Below the pieces are notes generated by a model that searched no databases, was not told the DNA's origin, and saw only the letters and a program-made list of their open reading frames with translations. Shown here piece after piece: positions 10,759 through 21,476 of a DNA stretch of 64,000 bases. The stretch spans positions 13,826,001 through 13,890,000 of the forward strand of contig JBHGNT010000007.1 in the NCBI GenBank assembly GCA_043228905.1, in the 5' to 3' direction. The stretch comes from Azolla caroliniana. Lineage: Eukaryota > Polypodiophyta. Within the stretch, counting starts at the first letter, position 1; each line of letters opens with the position of its first letter. The position numbers and the translations under genes were made by a program.

Positions 10759-11418
10759 TATCGCGAAGATGCGCGTGTGAGCGTGCTTCGCTTGAGCGGG
10801 ACCACCGGGGTCTTGGACCAAGGAGGATGTCCGTCAAGGTATTGAGAAGAGGACGATGTGAATGTAAGATTGGAGGAAGACCTATTACACTTGAGAAGAT
10901 TGAAGATTGTACACTTTCAGAAGTAGATAAATAATTACAAGATAGATGCGAAGAAGAAGAAATAGAAGCTTATATTATTGATGGTGATGATGATGGTCAT
11001 ATCATATTGAGCCCCCCTTCCACAAGCCGTACTAGGGGTTTTATAGGTTTGTCCATGCACAAAACCATGGGCTTGGAGCCATGGTTTCTGTGCACACAGT
11101 TTTGCTTTGTGACATGCAGGAAACCATGGGCTTAAAACCGTGGTTTTGTGTACACGGTTTTGTTCGTTTGTTTCCTACGGAATACTGAATATGAGAAAGA
11201 AATATAGAACATCTAAAGCACTTAGTAGTAGCTTTAGTGGTAAGGTAATTGCCTCTTACCTTAGAGGTGCAAGGTTCAAATCCTACTTGCAACCCTCTAC
11301 ATGCACTCAATGCCATTGTGACCTAGGCTTATTTATTTTCATTTTTACAAGTATTCGTGAAATGTGTGTGGATCCTCAATTTTTGAGTTTTTCTCGCACT
11401 AGACATGCCACATCACGA
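10759..11418. mobile_element. 660-bp insertion in gypsy C with 6-bp target duplication
   Basis: CACCGC occurs at 10753-10758 and again at 11419-11424. Removing 10759-11424 rejoins the integrase frame perfectly (IWQRG then ECQDEKE), so the boundaries are well supported. The insert begins TATCGCGAAG and ends CACATCACGA, weakly inverted. It contains CCATGGTTT-type inverted repeats (11060-11165) and a tRNA-like block. The block has TAGCTTTAGTGG as a possible A box near 11228 and GGTTCAAATCC as a perfect B box near 11272. Its first 90 bases resemble 18376-18460. It could be a non-autonomous DNA element carrying a SINE, or a long SINE-like unit. Confidence 0.8.
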
Positions 11419-12857
11419 CACCGCGTTGCCAAATACCATCACTACCTTTGTGATATAAGATTCCTTCTACCAGGCAGAAGTTACGGCTCCGGACGACTAA
11501 TCGTTTCTTCTTGTCCGTGCGTAATTGTGGTGGAGGCAGTCCCGTAGTAAAGGTCGTTTCTGTTCCATAAGCCACCGGTTCGGAAAGGTCGTTTCTGTTC
11601 TTTCTGCTAGTGCTGCTACTCGCAGAATATCTGCATCCGGAAAGTCGTCGTCGTCCTTCTGCACCGTTTCTCCATTATTGAGTCTGCTCAAAAAATCTGC
11701 CACTGCGTGTTGCGTACCCGGACGATGTTGAATTACAAAATCGAATTCTTGAAGCAGCAACATCCATCACGCCGAATGATCCACATGAAACGTGAATTTC
11801 CTTCGTAACAAATAATGCCAGAATTTATTGATGCTATAGATCATCCCTAATGCCTCACGCTCCGTTGTGGAATAGTTACGCTCTGTTGTTGATAGTTGAC
11901 GACTAGCGTAGTACATTGGTCAGTACCAATTCGGTTCAGTGAGCTGCATGAGCGCATTTTCTATTGCTATGTCTGAGACGTCTACGAACACGTGGAATGG
12001 CTTCGCACAAACTGGTGGCTGTACAACGAGTGCCTGTCTTAGCATTATCTTGAGCGGCTCATAGGCCTTGTCCTCCGTTGCAGTCCATTGGAAGGGAGTC
12101 CAATGCACTGCGGCATGTAACGGCGTGGCGAAGTCCGCCAAGTATCGTATCATCCAACTATGCCATCGTATTTGTCCTAAAAACCGGTTGAGTGATTTCG
12201 CGTTTGTCGGAGTTTTGGCTTGAGTGATCGTGGAGATCTTGTTCGGATCGACCGCTATTCCCTCCTTGCTAACTATATGGCCTAGGAGAGTCCCACTAGT
12301 CACGCCGAAGGCCCATTTCGCGGTATTCAAGCTTAAGCGTGCGGTGCGGCATCATTCCAGGCACAGTTGCAGACGCGTGAAATGGTCGGTTTCTTTCCCA
12401 TATACCGCAAAATCGTCTAAAAACACTTGCATGAATACCGGAATATATTCCCCAAAGATCTCTGTGATTGTCCGTTGAAATGTCGTTGACGCCGTCTTTA
12501 GCCCGAACAACATGACGACTGCCATAAAGACTCCCAGTCCATGACAAATGCCGTCTTCTCTTGGTCATCGGGATGCATGCGTACTTGGTTGTAACCATTG
12601 AAGCCATCTAAAAAACTGTACATGTCATGCCCTGCGACGACGTCCAATATGCTATTGGTGAATGGCAAAGGGAATGCGTCCGTAATGGTTACGGCGTTTA
12701 ATTTTCGGTAATCCACGCATACTCGTATTTTGCCATTTTTCTTTGAAGCGACTACTATCGGACTTAACCATGTGGCTTGTTTAACTGGCCATATGAATCC
12801 CGCCTTTAGGAGTTTGTCAATTTCTTCTTTTACGCGGGTCGCGTAGTTTGGGTTCAT
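11419..12857 (-). pseudogene. Gypsy C reverse transcriptase and RNase H
   Basis: RT begins near 12857 with MNPNYATRVKEEIDKLLKAGFIW-type sequence and shows CVDYRKLN and YSFLDGFNGYNQ. The catalytic motif reads VFLDDF at about 12400, in a different frame. The stretch at 12330-11920 continues the RT thumb (LGHIVSKEGIAVDPNKI) and the RNase H start (FHVFVDVSDIAI), then stops at a CGA-to-TGA change. The RNase H end and the following segment (HRPGTQHAVADFLSRL) are at 11763-11497, with a small deletion after HVDHSA. At least three frameshifts or stops are present. Confidence 0.85.
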
Positions 12858-13049
12858 GCGGTAGCGACGTTGCTAGACCGGTTTTGCGTTGATTGCTAAA
12901 TTAATCTTATGTTGATAGAACTTTGGATCAAACCCCTTCATGTCCTCGTGAGCCCAGGCGAACACATCTTTATATTTCTTGAGTAGTTTGATCATCACGT
13001 CTCTCTAGTCCGGCCTTAATTCTTCTGCGATGGAGAGGAAACGGGGTTC

Positions 13050-14057
13050 TCACGTCGTACCCACGTTTACTTCTTCTAGGGCTGAGGCAGTGACTCGTTG
13101 TGAAATTTCCATTTCCCTCTCGAATGTTGCCCGTGCTCTGCTTAGTTCTAATATTGACTCTGGGTTTGGTTCGTAAGCCTCGTCGTGGAGAGTAGTGGCC
13201 GTGGCATATTCTACCGTTGTTGCGATGACGTCAATTTCGAACAGCGGAATAATCCGAGGGTGCTCGTCGAGGTATGCCTCTAATTCTGCATCATCCACCC
13301 CAGCCAGCATATTTATATCTTCCGCATATAATGGTGTTATACCCTTGGATTGTGTCGCCCTTTCCTCCATTGGTACGCGAACCTTGGTGCACTCGTGTCG
13401 AAAACTGATACACTTGTGTTGCCAGCTCTGCTTGATATTCGCTACACGAAGCCACGGTCTGCCCAACAGCACAGGTTACGCCCCTAGGGCGTCAAGGGTG
13501 AGGACTACCGCCGAGATGTCGAAGCGATGTCCTCCCACGATAATGCCTATCTTGCGTATCAACCCCAATGGTCATACTGAGCAGGTATCTGCCATACGGA
13601 GCTAGAATGGGCAAGCCTCCCATTCTGAAATGCCTAACTGCTCGCATGTTTTCGCGCTAATTACATTAACGCCCGAGTTGCCATCGATTACACATCCTGG
13701 GATTTCCTGACTGTGTAATATCAATGTAATAGTCGGGTTGTGGTGATCCACTACAGACGGTCCGTCGCTAATGTCCGTGAAAGTCGTAGTGACGCTCACC
13801 TCGGGTATGCCTGTCACCCATTCTTCCATGGTCTGGCGGAAGCGCGGAACTAGTTGCAACAGCTTCTCCATGGTTAACGTTATCTCGCAGCCTGATAGTT
13901 CTTCCCAAATGGGGTCTGGGGCAATTCCTTCGTCCTCCACTAGCTCCATCGTTTTTGCGGACTCCTTCCGCATGCGTTTCGTATTTGTCGCGTTTGCTTT
14001 TTCAACCCATGCCTGGGTTGTTCGTCGTATCTCATCTTGCGTGGCCCAATGCGCCAT
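13050..14057 (-). pseudogene. Gypsy C protease and protease-RT linker
   Basis: The aspartic protease site reads CVIDGNSGVNVIS near 13690. The usual plant gypsy form is IDGGSGVN, seen in gypsy G, so one Gly is replaced by Asn. The second conserved part, LLGRPWLR, is at 13472 after an in-frame stop. The linker that follows (NMLAGVDDAELEAYLDEHP, then FEIDV) matches the linker in gypsy I at 59375-58977. The product would cleave the Gag-Pol polyprotein. Confidence 0.8.
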
Positions 14058-14074
14058 TTTTGTTTGCTAATGTG

Positions 14075-15576
14075 TCATGACTTGTTGCACTTCCGCCATA
14101 ATCGCATTGACGGCAGGCCCCTTGCCCTTGCGTACTGGGCATTGTGTGGCATAATGTCTGGGCTGCTGACAGACAAAACAATGGATGCTAGATTCGCCCT
14201 TCTCGGCCCCTGGTGGTGTGTGCCGATCCCTCGGTGCGACTTGCTCCTCACGGTCCGGCTTCGTTTGCCAAAGCGTATGTGGTGGTTGTGGTTGGTCCCG
14301 GCGTGGTTCTTGGTGACGGTCATCGTCCGAGCTTTCGTCATATCGTCAGTGGTCTCGATATTGCCGCTGCTTTCCACGAGGTCCATTGAAGCCACCACAT
14401 TTGTTTGTCGGCTGGGGATTCTCATAGCGTCGGTCCCCCTCTCGCATATCTGGGGGGCCCACGGTAGTCCTCCTCCTCTGGATCGTCTTCCTCGGAATCG
14501 TTGTGATTCCGGCGATTCCGGTAGTGCCGATCGTCAGGTGGGTTGCGATCCATATACCGTGGTCGGTCGTCTTGCCTTCTTTGTTCAGTACGGTGTGGGG
14601 GACGCTGTGTGTCCATGCTGTGTACTGTGGGAGCGGCTCTGTTCAGAATATTGTATTCGCACTGCTCGAGTGTGTGAGCCTTCGAGTGACAGATTGGGCA
14701 GTGGATTCGCATGTTGCACTCCACTGAGGAATGCCCTGAATTCAAGCAAATCGTGCACTGGATTGCTTGACGAAAATGTCGTTCCTCGTCCTGAGGTAAC
14801 GCTTGTCATAAAGAGGACATAGAAAACCTTTCCTCTTCGTCATCCAGCTCGAGTTGTAACGCTTGTTCGATGACCATATCCGTTGTTTCCCCTTTCACGC
14901 TACTGTTGTTGAGCGTTGTCCGTATGGTTCGGCGTAATGCCGCCAGAAATGTCTTCCGAGCCTCATCCTCCACGGGGCCCCGTTCCAGTTTCTGCCATAA
15001 GTTTTGGAAACGTAAGCTAAAATCTGCGATCGTCTTGGTCAGCAGCTGCTTAATTGTGTAGAACTGTCCGAGGATTTCGCGTTGTGGAACCCTCCGATGG
15101 AAGAACCGCAAAAAGGCGGACTGCAGTTGGTCGAAGGTCCTGATTGTGGGCAGATCCATTTGTGAATGCCAAAACGCTGCTCGCCCATCCAATGTTAACC
15201 CGAACTCCATCATTTGGGACTGGTGCGCTACTGCCTCAGAAAGGCTCTACACCATGTGGTTTGCATTCCAGACATTGAGGAACAGGCGAATGTTGGTTGC
15301 GGCGTCGGTTTTGCCGTTAAAGCGGGGATAGGCAAAGGCCATGTTGGGGGCTACTGTGGGTAGGGAAAGACCATAGTGCGGTTGTGGTGAGCGTGCTTCC
15401 CGCGTATCGTCAAGGTATTTGGAGATCGGAAAATCACCTTTGTGGTCCCGACAGGTATTGCTGAGGTCGCTGAGGCGAGGCTTCTGTCGTGCATGTTCCT
15501 CTGCCTGTCGTGTGATGGACCTTGTGGTTGGCTGGTCTGGTCGTGTTGGTTCTCTAGGGCGTCGGCGGCTGAACAT
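14075..15576 (-). pseudogene. Gypsy C gag with three CCHC zinc knuckles
   Basis: The likely start is the ATG at 15576 in the context DEWMFSRRRP; gypsy G has the same DEWM context at its gag ATG. Capsid-type sequence includes FAYPRFNGKTDAATNIRLF and FLRFFHRRVPQREILGQFY. Two knuckles lie side by side near 14770-14690 (CTICLNSGHSSVEC, CPICHSKAHTLEQC). A long Arg/Asp/Glu-rich disordered linker leads to a third near 14180 (CFVCQQPRHYATQC). There is a stop at about 15215 and a frameshift near 14420. Confidence 0.8.
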
Positions 15577-15630
15577 CCATTCGTCATTGTTCGTCTGTGA
15601 AAAGACACAGATCACCAAGCGTGCCAAAAG

Positions 15631-16080
15631 TGTTATCGACTAGGAACACGGTCTACGGTCAGTCCTTCGACCTAGACTTCCAAGCGACTGTGTGACAACG
15701 AATGGTAGCGGAGCACGCGTAATACTTAGTGGGATATTCCCTGTAACCTAGCAGAGTATAAGGGAGATGGCTACAATTGAGCTCCTTTGACAGTGGGCTA
15801 GCGCACACACCGTTACTTACTCCTACACTCTCAGATGTTACAAACACACAGTAGATTAGCCGTAGCTACACTCAAATATTAGAGAAGATAGAACTCTATT
15901 ACAATACGCCTCTTACATTCAAAATTACACGTTACCTCTATCAGAGGTTTTCTGCCCTTTATATACGCAGGGTCTTTTAGCCGTTCACGCTTCCCGCATG
16001 AACCGTTACATGTGTTACAATATTATACTATTTTGTATTCCTGCGCTCTTGTCTGTTGGTTACTATTCCGGCGGACAACA
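15631..16080 (-). repeat. Gypsy C 5' LTR and adjacent primer site
   Basis: 450 bp, TG..CA ends, nearly identical to 6553-7002. Just inside it on the minus strand is TTTTGGCACGC (15629-15619). TGGCACGC also lies just inside the gypsy G LTR (45165), so it is the likely primer-binding site of this lineage. I do not assign a tRNA. Confidence 0.9.
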
Positions 16081-16085
16081 CAAGT

Positions 16086-16803
16086 CACAAAGTTGGTACT
16101 TTCCTTAATACTTGTGCCACCTCTAGATGGAGATTGCAGGATTCAGGATTGGATGTTACAAAAAGGGAACATTGTTATTCCAATGCATAACATTACAACA
16201 CATTCAGTGTATATGTTGTTGCAACCTGTCCCATGGTTTCACAAACATGCAAATGCATTATGGAACCTACACAAAATGCAATCCTGGTGGAAAAACAGGC
16301 TTACAATCTTATGGAGCTTTGGTCTTCGACTTAAGCAACGGGTATTCCTATGGAGATGCCTATTGGGTGTGCTCCCGACTAATCGAATCTTCAAAAGAGA
16401 TCGATAGCCTCACCGCATTATGCAAGATGTGGTGGACGATTGGAAACGGTTCCACACTTATTATGGACTTGCTCATTCACTACAACATTTGTACAAAGCC
16501 TAAGTGCATCTCTTTATCACTGATTTCCTGGCCGAAGGTTTGGTAAACACTTTTGGATATTTGGACAAATTCCGTGCGCCCATTTGGACAACCCACAATA
16601 ATAAGGTCTTTGATCGAAACCAATTGCATGAGGTTAGCTTCTTTAAGCAATCCCTCAAGCAATCTCTATTTACAATCTTTACTTTGAATGCTTTTAAGTT
16701 CTTTAGTGTCTAATCGACACTTGTATATTTTTCTTTATTTTTTGTGAGTTTTTCACCTCACTTTGAGGTATCCCACTAGTAATAAAGGTGTTACTAAAAA
16801 AAA
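16086..16803 (+). mobile_element. LINE fragment, right part with 3' end
   Basis: After the CAAGT duplication the LINE resumes. Around 16270-16407 the sequence WKNRLTILWSFGLRLKQRVFLW and LGVLPTNRIF is a zf-RVT domain, which ends many plant LINE ORF2 proteins. A further open piece runs to 16711. The end is marked by AATAAAG and an A-rich tail at about 16781-16804. Frames change several times, so it is a pseudogene. Confidence 0.6.
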
Positions 16804-17703
16804 GAACCATTTCTAGCCATTTTATTCAACTAAGCTTGTACAATTCTTTAGTAAATCAATGTTGTGCAGGTGTCGGGTGAGCTTGATGGTATCTCACTTG
16901 AGCACATTGGAATAAAATGAAGACCTTTTGCGAATCTAACTATACCTGGTGTGATACCTTAGTTTGGCCTTATACTTTTGTAACCGCTCAATGGGGTAAC
17001 TAACATACATATAGCAATAGACATATAGAGAAACAAACAAACATAGCTACATACATACAAACAAATTTGTTTTTAAACAATTTTAAATCTTAAATTTTAC
17101 AAATGTAATTTTATATTTCTTTTTAAAACACATCGCATAGTGATGGCACGTACGTGATGCCAATACTGACACACTTAGCCACATGTTTTGGCATTGCTGA
17201 CAACCTATTTTGTCATAGTCACTCTTCTCAACTCATGCCACACATGAACAACTTTTGAACATGAATTTTCTTTTATTTGTATTGATTCATTGCTTGTTGG
17301 CTCCAATTTGTATTTGATAGGTTCAATTTTTAGTTATGGAATATATTTTTTGTAGAAGAAAATATGGTGGTACAAATAGTAATCAAGTTTTGGTTCTCAA
17401 GCTCAAATCATTTTTACATTTTGAAACCTAAATGAAACCAAATTGAACAGTGACCTTTAAAGCTAAATTGTTTAAAGTGAAATTATTCAAACCAAACCGG
17501 ATAATCAATTTTCAAGCTCAAACTAAATGGGTAAAGAGATCTACAAATTGTCAAGATATTAGACCATGGTTTCACAGTTTAGCTTTTACTGAAACTAAAC
17601 TGTTGGTGATTGTACACTTAATTTTCAACTTTTCAAGGAAGAAAATTAGACACTTAAAAGAGGTTTTTTTTTTCCCAAAAGGAAGCTACTGTCCCATTAG
17701 TTA
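16804..17703. other. Non-coding AT-rich stretch
   Basis: No reading frame, LTR or tRNA-like signal is convincing here. A short inverted repeat, GGCACGTACGTGATGCC, lies at about 17144. Weak repeats of AAACCAAA type occur near 17420-17530. It may be old, decayed repeat sequence. Confidence 0.5.
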
Positions 17704-18330
17704 TGAAGGATTATTACAAAGAGATTGTACAAGATGGCTTATACATAGATCGGGGATCTCCCTCCAATCAAGTTCGAGAAAATCAAACTAGTTACATTGC
17801 CTTTCAAACTGACTCACTTACTACCCGCCTTTCAGCGATAGCTAGTACGAGACAACTCCTAGGGTCGACAACGAAGGGAGGGTGGTAACTGAGACGGAAA
17901 CAACTAGTGTGGGGGCTGGTAGTTCCACCTCGGGTCAGTTCCTCCTTGTGTCACCACAAAGATTGAAGAGTGCAAACGTGAAAGCAGGGTTGTAGAGCAT
18001 ATAGCGGGAGACCATTGTAAGTGAATCGGCCAGTGACAATTTGCAGAAGAAACTGGCCCTTTCCTCCTCCTTTTTACAATAGGAAACCAAGTTGGCCCTC
18101 CAGCAGGCTAGAGCCATTGAAACAAAATTACGGAAGTTCGTTGCGGTCGCGTAGCGGTTGCTACAAGCTGACCCTAGTTGCAATTGGTCTAGAGCTAAGC
18201 TGGAGGAAGCAAAGTTGAAGCTACGGGAAAGGACGTTGGAGAAGAACTGAATGCTATTTCGAAGGACCGCAACATGGTGGGCTAGAGCAGACGACAAGGT
18301 CAACCATTTCTTTCACTCCACGGCACCCAA
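17704..18330 (+). pseudogene. Degenerate coiled-coil reading frame
   Basis: Across several stops the plus strand encodes SSTSGQFLLVSPQRLKSANV, then heptad-like SDNLQKKLALSSS and LALQQARAIETKLRK, then AKLEEAKLKLRE and EELNAISKDRNMV. This looks like the coiled-coil part of an accessory retroelement protein, such as the extra ORFs in gypsy C and I. It is too decayed to align by eye. No ATG-to-stop frame survives. Confidence 0.35.
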
Positions 18331-18375
18331 GGGTGGTGGTGGACATATACAAGGGTTGCACAAACCGGGCGGTGT

Positions 18376-18460
18376 CGCGAAGTTTCGCGCGTGTGTGTTA
18401 CATGGGCGGGACCACAGGGGTCTTAGACTAGGGAGTACTCAAGGGATAGAGAAGACCCGA
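18376..18460 (+). repeat. Repeat related to the start of the 660-bp insertion
   Basis: TCGCGAAGTTTCGCGCGTGTG followed by GCGGGACCACAGGGGTCTTA resembles 10760-10850 (TCGCGAAGATGCGCGTGTG, then GCGGGACCACCGGGGTCTTG). The two copies are on the same strand. It could mark the start of another member of that family or of an LTR upstream of gypsy D. Confidence 0.55.
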
Positions 18461-18659
18461 GGTTTGCTTTACGACAATACTACTTCCCGAGTCCTTCCCG
18501 AGCAAGGGCTCATTGCCCTCTTTTTGTGAGGCCGGTGGCTTTCGTTGATCACGACTCGTCGACTTTTCGAGATCACCGCACAAACCAAGTGATCAAACGG
18601 GTACAAGCAAAGATGAGCACACAAGATGAACGCACAAGGGGACGATAACACAAACACGA

Positions 18660-19170
18660 ATGCCCGTACGTCTTTATGAGGAGGAGAGGTGCATGGGCAC
18701 GCCCAAATGCTCCCTCGTCACAAGACGTCAAACGTACGAGGAAGACACAAAACACACACAGAAATGGTCATAAGCCTTTATGAGGAGGAGAGGTGCATGG
18801 GCAAGCCCGAACGCTCCCTCATCACAAGACAGCTGAACATACAAGGAAGTCACAAACACACAAACAAATGCTTGTACGTCTTTATGAGGAGGAGAGGTGC
18901 ATGGGCACGCCCGAAACGCTCCCTGATCACAAGACGGCCGAACGTACAAGGAAGACACAAACACAGACACCAAATGCTCGTACACCTTTATGAGGAGGAG
19001 AGGTGCATGGGCAAGCCCGAACGCTCCCTCATCACAAGATGATCGAACGTACAAGGAAGACACAAACACACACACAAAATGCTCGTACGCCTTTATGAGG
19101 AGGAGAGGTGCATGGGCACGCCCGAAACGCTCCCTCGTCACAAGACGGACGAGCGTACAAGTGGACAAGA
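18660..19170. repeat. 105-bp tandem repeat, about five copies
   Basis: The phrase CTTTATGAGGAGGAGAGGTG recurs at about 18671, 18775, 18879, 18985 and 19091, a period of 103-106 bases. Because 105 is divisible by three, long frames stay open on both strands. They have no domain character and I do not call them genes. The array lies in the leader or LTR region of gypsy D. Each unit pairs TCACAAGACG with GAACGTACAAGG. Confidence 0.85.
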
Positions 19171-19864
19171 ACAAAGAAAGAAAGAAACACAAATGATATT
19201 GGCCAAAGAAATAAATACGTGTTCGATTCCAACGCAAGAGGACCCTTTATAAAATAGGGTTTGATTACAATGGCAACTTCTAGTTATCCACAAGATCAAT
19301 CAAAACATAAATACTAAAGGCCCTTAAAGACAAGAGCAAATCCGAACACGGTGAAGACGAACACACAAGCACCACCAAAATGCCAACCCGAATGAACCAC
19401 GACCACCCGAACGGCGAGCACACATGCTCGCAACGACGAACGAGGCAAAGCAAAGTTGAACCAACGAAGCTTGGGCTCACGAGCACTTCGAGTGCCAACA
19501 TAAAGAAGACGAGCACGTGGCGATGAGGGGATGAAGGGGTATGAGATGAAGAGAAGTGGTGAAGAAGAAGATGAAGAGCTCCGAAGGAAAAATGGTGATA
19601 GTCTCCTCCTCCCAAAACGTTGTCATGACATTCCCATGCCACGATGAGAAAATAACCTCTACCAATTTATATGAGCTTACTTCCCGGATTCACGATTTTC
19701 TTTTCATTTTCTCTCGTACGCCGAGATCGACGCGACAATGGTGAAACCAACGTGAAACGGGAAGTTAAGAGAGATGGAGAACCAAAAAGTAGTCTCGGAG
19801 CCACGAATCAACCAAGAAGTTGTTGTGGAGCCACAAATCAACGTGGTGCTTCAAATGATCTAAA
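19171..19864 (+). other. Leader region upstream of gypsy D gag
   Basis: No protein-coding frame is supported. A promoter-like TTTATAAAATAGGG lies at 19249. The sequence probably contains the end of the gypsy D 5' LTR and its leader, but I found neither a second LTR copy nor a clear primer-binding site, so no LTR is drawn. Confidence 0.4.
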
Positions 19865-19866
19865 GA

Positions 19867-20679
19867 ATGATGCAAAGCCAAGAACGTGCAACTGCTCTTC
19901 AACGAATCGATCATGCTATTGACAAGCTCGTAGAGAAAATAGGTCTCTTTGAAGGTAAAAATATAACTAAATTCTTACAAGTATATGTTACTGAGATGGG
20001 TAGTAAAGGATTAAATCAACAGGATGTTCAAATGAATTTTGTGAGGATGGTTGAACTCCCTTTGAGAAGTAGAGTCTTTGAACTCACAACAAGTTCTAAT
20101 GATTGGGTTGCATTTGAGCAAGATTTATTAAATGAATACATGCTTGGTGATACAATCCGAGCATCAAGGAGGAGTTTCTTGGATTGGGTGGACAAAGAAG
20201 ACAAGAAGATTTCGGTGATGGAGTTGTTGAAAGAGTTTGAAGCTCGGTATAATCAATTAACGACGACCGAAAGGAATCTTTTGGAACAAGAGAAGGTCAT
20301 ATTATTCTTGAAGGCATTAGACCGATCCTATCAAGAAAAATTAGTTGCATTCCTTGAAGACTGGACTACACCCACTGGACTAGTGTCTGATTGGAATCGA
20401 GTACATGAAGCTTGCAACAGAATCAGCAAAAGAGCCCAATAGTGTGAGGATCTTTCGATTGCCGGAGGTATGAAAGATGAAGTGAAGACAACCATAAGGG
20501 AGGATACTGGGAGTCCGTCAACTATTTCCAAGGTACCCGAAAGAGTGATGGACGATCTTATCAAAGGTATAAAAGATCTTTCATTACATGTTGCAAAACT
20601 ACAAGCAGAAAAATCCTCACAACCCCAAAAAGATTATGAAAGATGTATATGGTGTGATAACATTGACCATTCAAGAGGA
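19867..20679 (+). pseudogene. Gypsy D gag, first part
   Basis: About 190 codons of helical capsid-type sequence (for example NITKFLQVYVTEMGSKGL, then FVRMVELPLRSRVFEL and EQEKVILFLKALDRSYQEK) end at a stop at 20440. The frame resumes at 20470 with a short helix and the beginning of a zinc knuckle, CIWCDNIDHSRG. The knuckle is interrupted by the solo LTR and completed by GC just after it, giving C-X2-C-X4-H-X4-C. Confidence 0.7.
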
Positions 20680-21476
20680 TGACGGGAACCCAACGTTCCT
20701 TATGAGCGATGCTCGGCCACAACCGAGCGTAGAATGACACACAGAAAAACGGGAAACAAAACACGATACAAAAGAGAGGAAGATACACACACACTACACA
20801 AGAGGTTTACGTGGAAAACCCCAAACTAGGGGAAAAACCACGGCAGCCCACAGGTTGCAAACTGTCACTATGTATGAATGTACAAAACAGTGAGTTCTCG
20901 GAGGCAACGACCTCGGACTCACGCTCTTCGCCACAAGCGGCGGTTACAACAGAGGCAACGACCTCTTTCTCACTCTCTCTATACACTATTACGTGCTCTC
21001 TCTTCTTCTTGCGCCAACAAGGAAAAGTAACCACAACTACTTTCTATTAGTTTGCCCTAAGTCATATTTATACTAATATGACTTTTCTTCTATTTACAAA
21101 TATAGCCTCGATGGGCTCTCAGAAACATATTTATGAATATGTCTCTTTCTCCGGTTCATACCGGGCCTGCACCATCCGGCTCTTCGTAGCCGGGTACTCC
21201 TCATCCGGTTCATACCGGGCCTGCACCATCCGGCTCTCCGTAGCCGGGTACTCCTCATCCGGTTCTTACCGGGCCTGCAACATCCGGCTCTCCGTAGCCG
21301 GGTACTCCTCATCCGGTTAAATACCGGGCCTGCACCATCCGGCTCTCCGTAGTCGGGTACTCCTCATCCGGTTCATACTGGGCCTGCACCATCCGGCTCT
21401 CCGTAACCGGGTACTCCTCAAACCGTTTCGACACTGTTCTTCTCCCTTCCCATCCGGAGGGACCTGTCTCCCAACA
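20680..21476. repeat. Solo LTR inserted in gypsy D gag
   Basis: 797 bp with TGACGGGAAC..CCCAACA ends and a perfect 5-bp target duplication GAGGA at 20675-20679 and 21477-21481. Removing it restores the gag zinc knuckle. It has no internal coding region, so it is a solo LTR or a very short non-autonomous element. It contains five 54-bp direct repeats at 21150-21420 (CCGGTTCATACCGGGCCTGC as the unit core). Direction could not be decided. Confidence 0.85.

Larger units (their letters stand above)
6553..16080 (-). mobile_element. Gypsy C: full-length Ty3/gypsy retrotransposon with extra 3' ORF
   Basis: Two 450-bp LTRs (6553-7002 and 15631-16080) bracket the element, and the 5-bp target duplication CAAGT flanks it (6548-6552, 16081-16085). 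On the minus strand the order is gag with three zinc knuckles, protease, RT, RNase H, integrase, then an additional reading frame before the 3' LTR. The order RT before integrase defines it as Ty3/gypsy. The internal region carries a secondary 660-bp insertion at 10759-11418 and several frameshifts, so it is not autonomous. Confidence 0.95.

Noticed and set aside
11225-11285. tRNA gene
   Set aside because: A and B boxes are present, but no acceptor stem or anticodon arm can be drawn by eye; a SINE-type relic fits better.
11041-11316. 91-codon minus-strand frame in the 660-bp insertion
   Set aside because: It crosses CCATGGTTT inverted repeats and the Pol III box region, and has no protein similarity that I recognise.
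14037-14822. 261-codon plus-strand frame
   Set aside because: It lies antisense to the zinc-knuckle region of gypsy C gag, where the minus strand has recognisable CCHC motifs.
18728-19237. 169-codon frame on the minus strand
   Set aside because: It is the 105-bp tandem repeat read in an open phase; repeated peptide only, no domain.
21094-21420. CRISPR-like regularly spaced repeats
   Set aside because: The 54-bp units are directly adjacent with no unique spacers, and lie inside an LTR in a plant-type genome.
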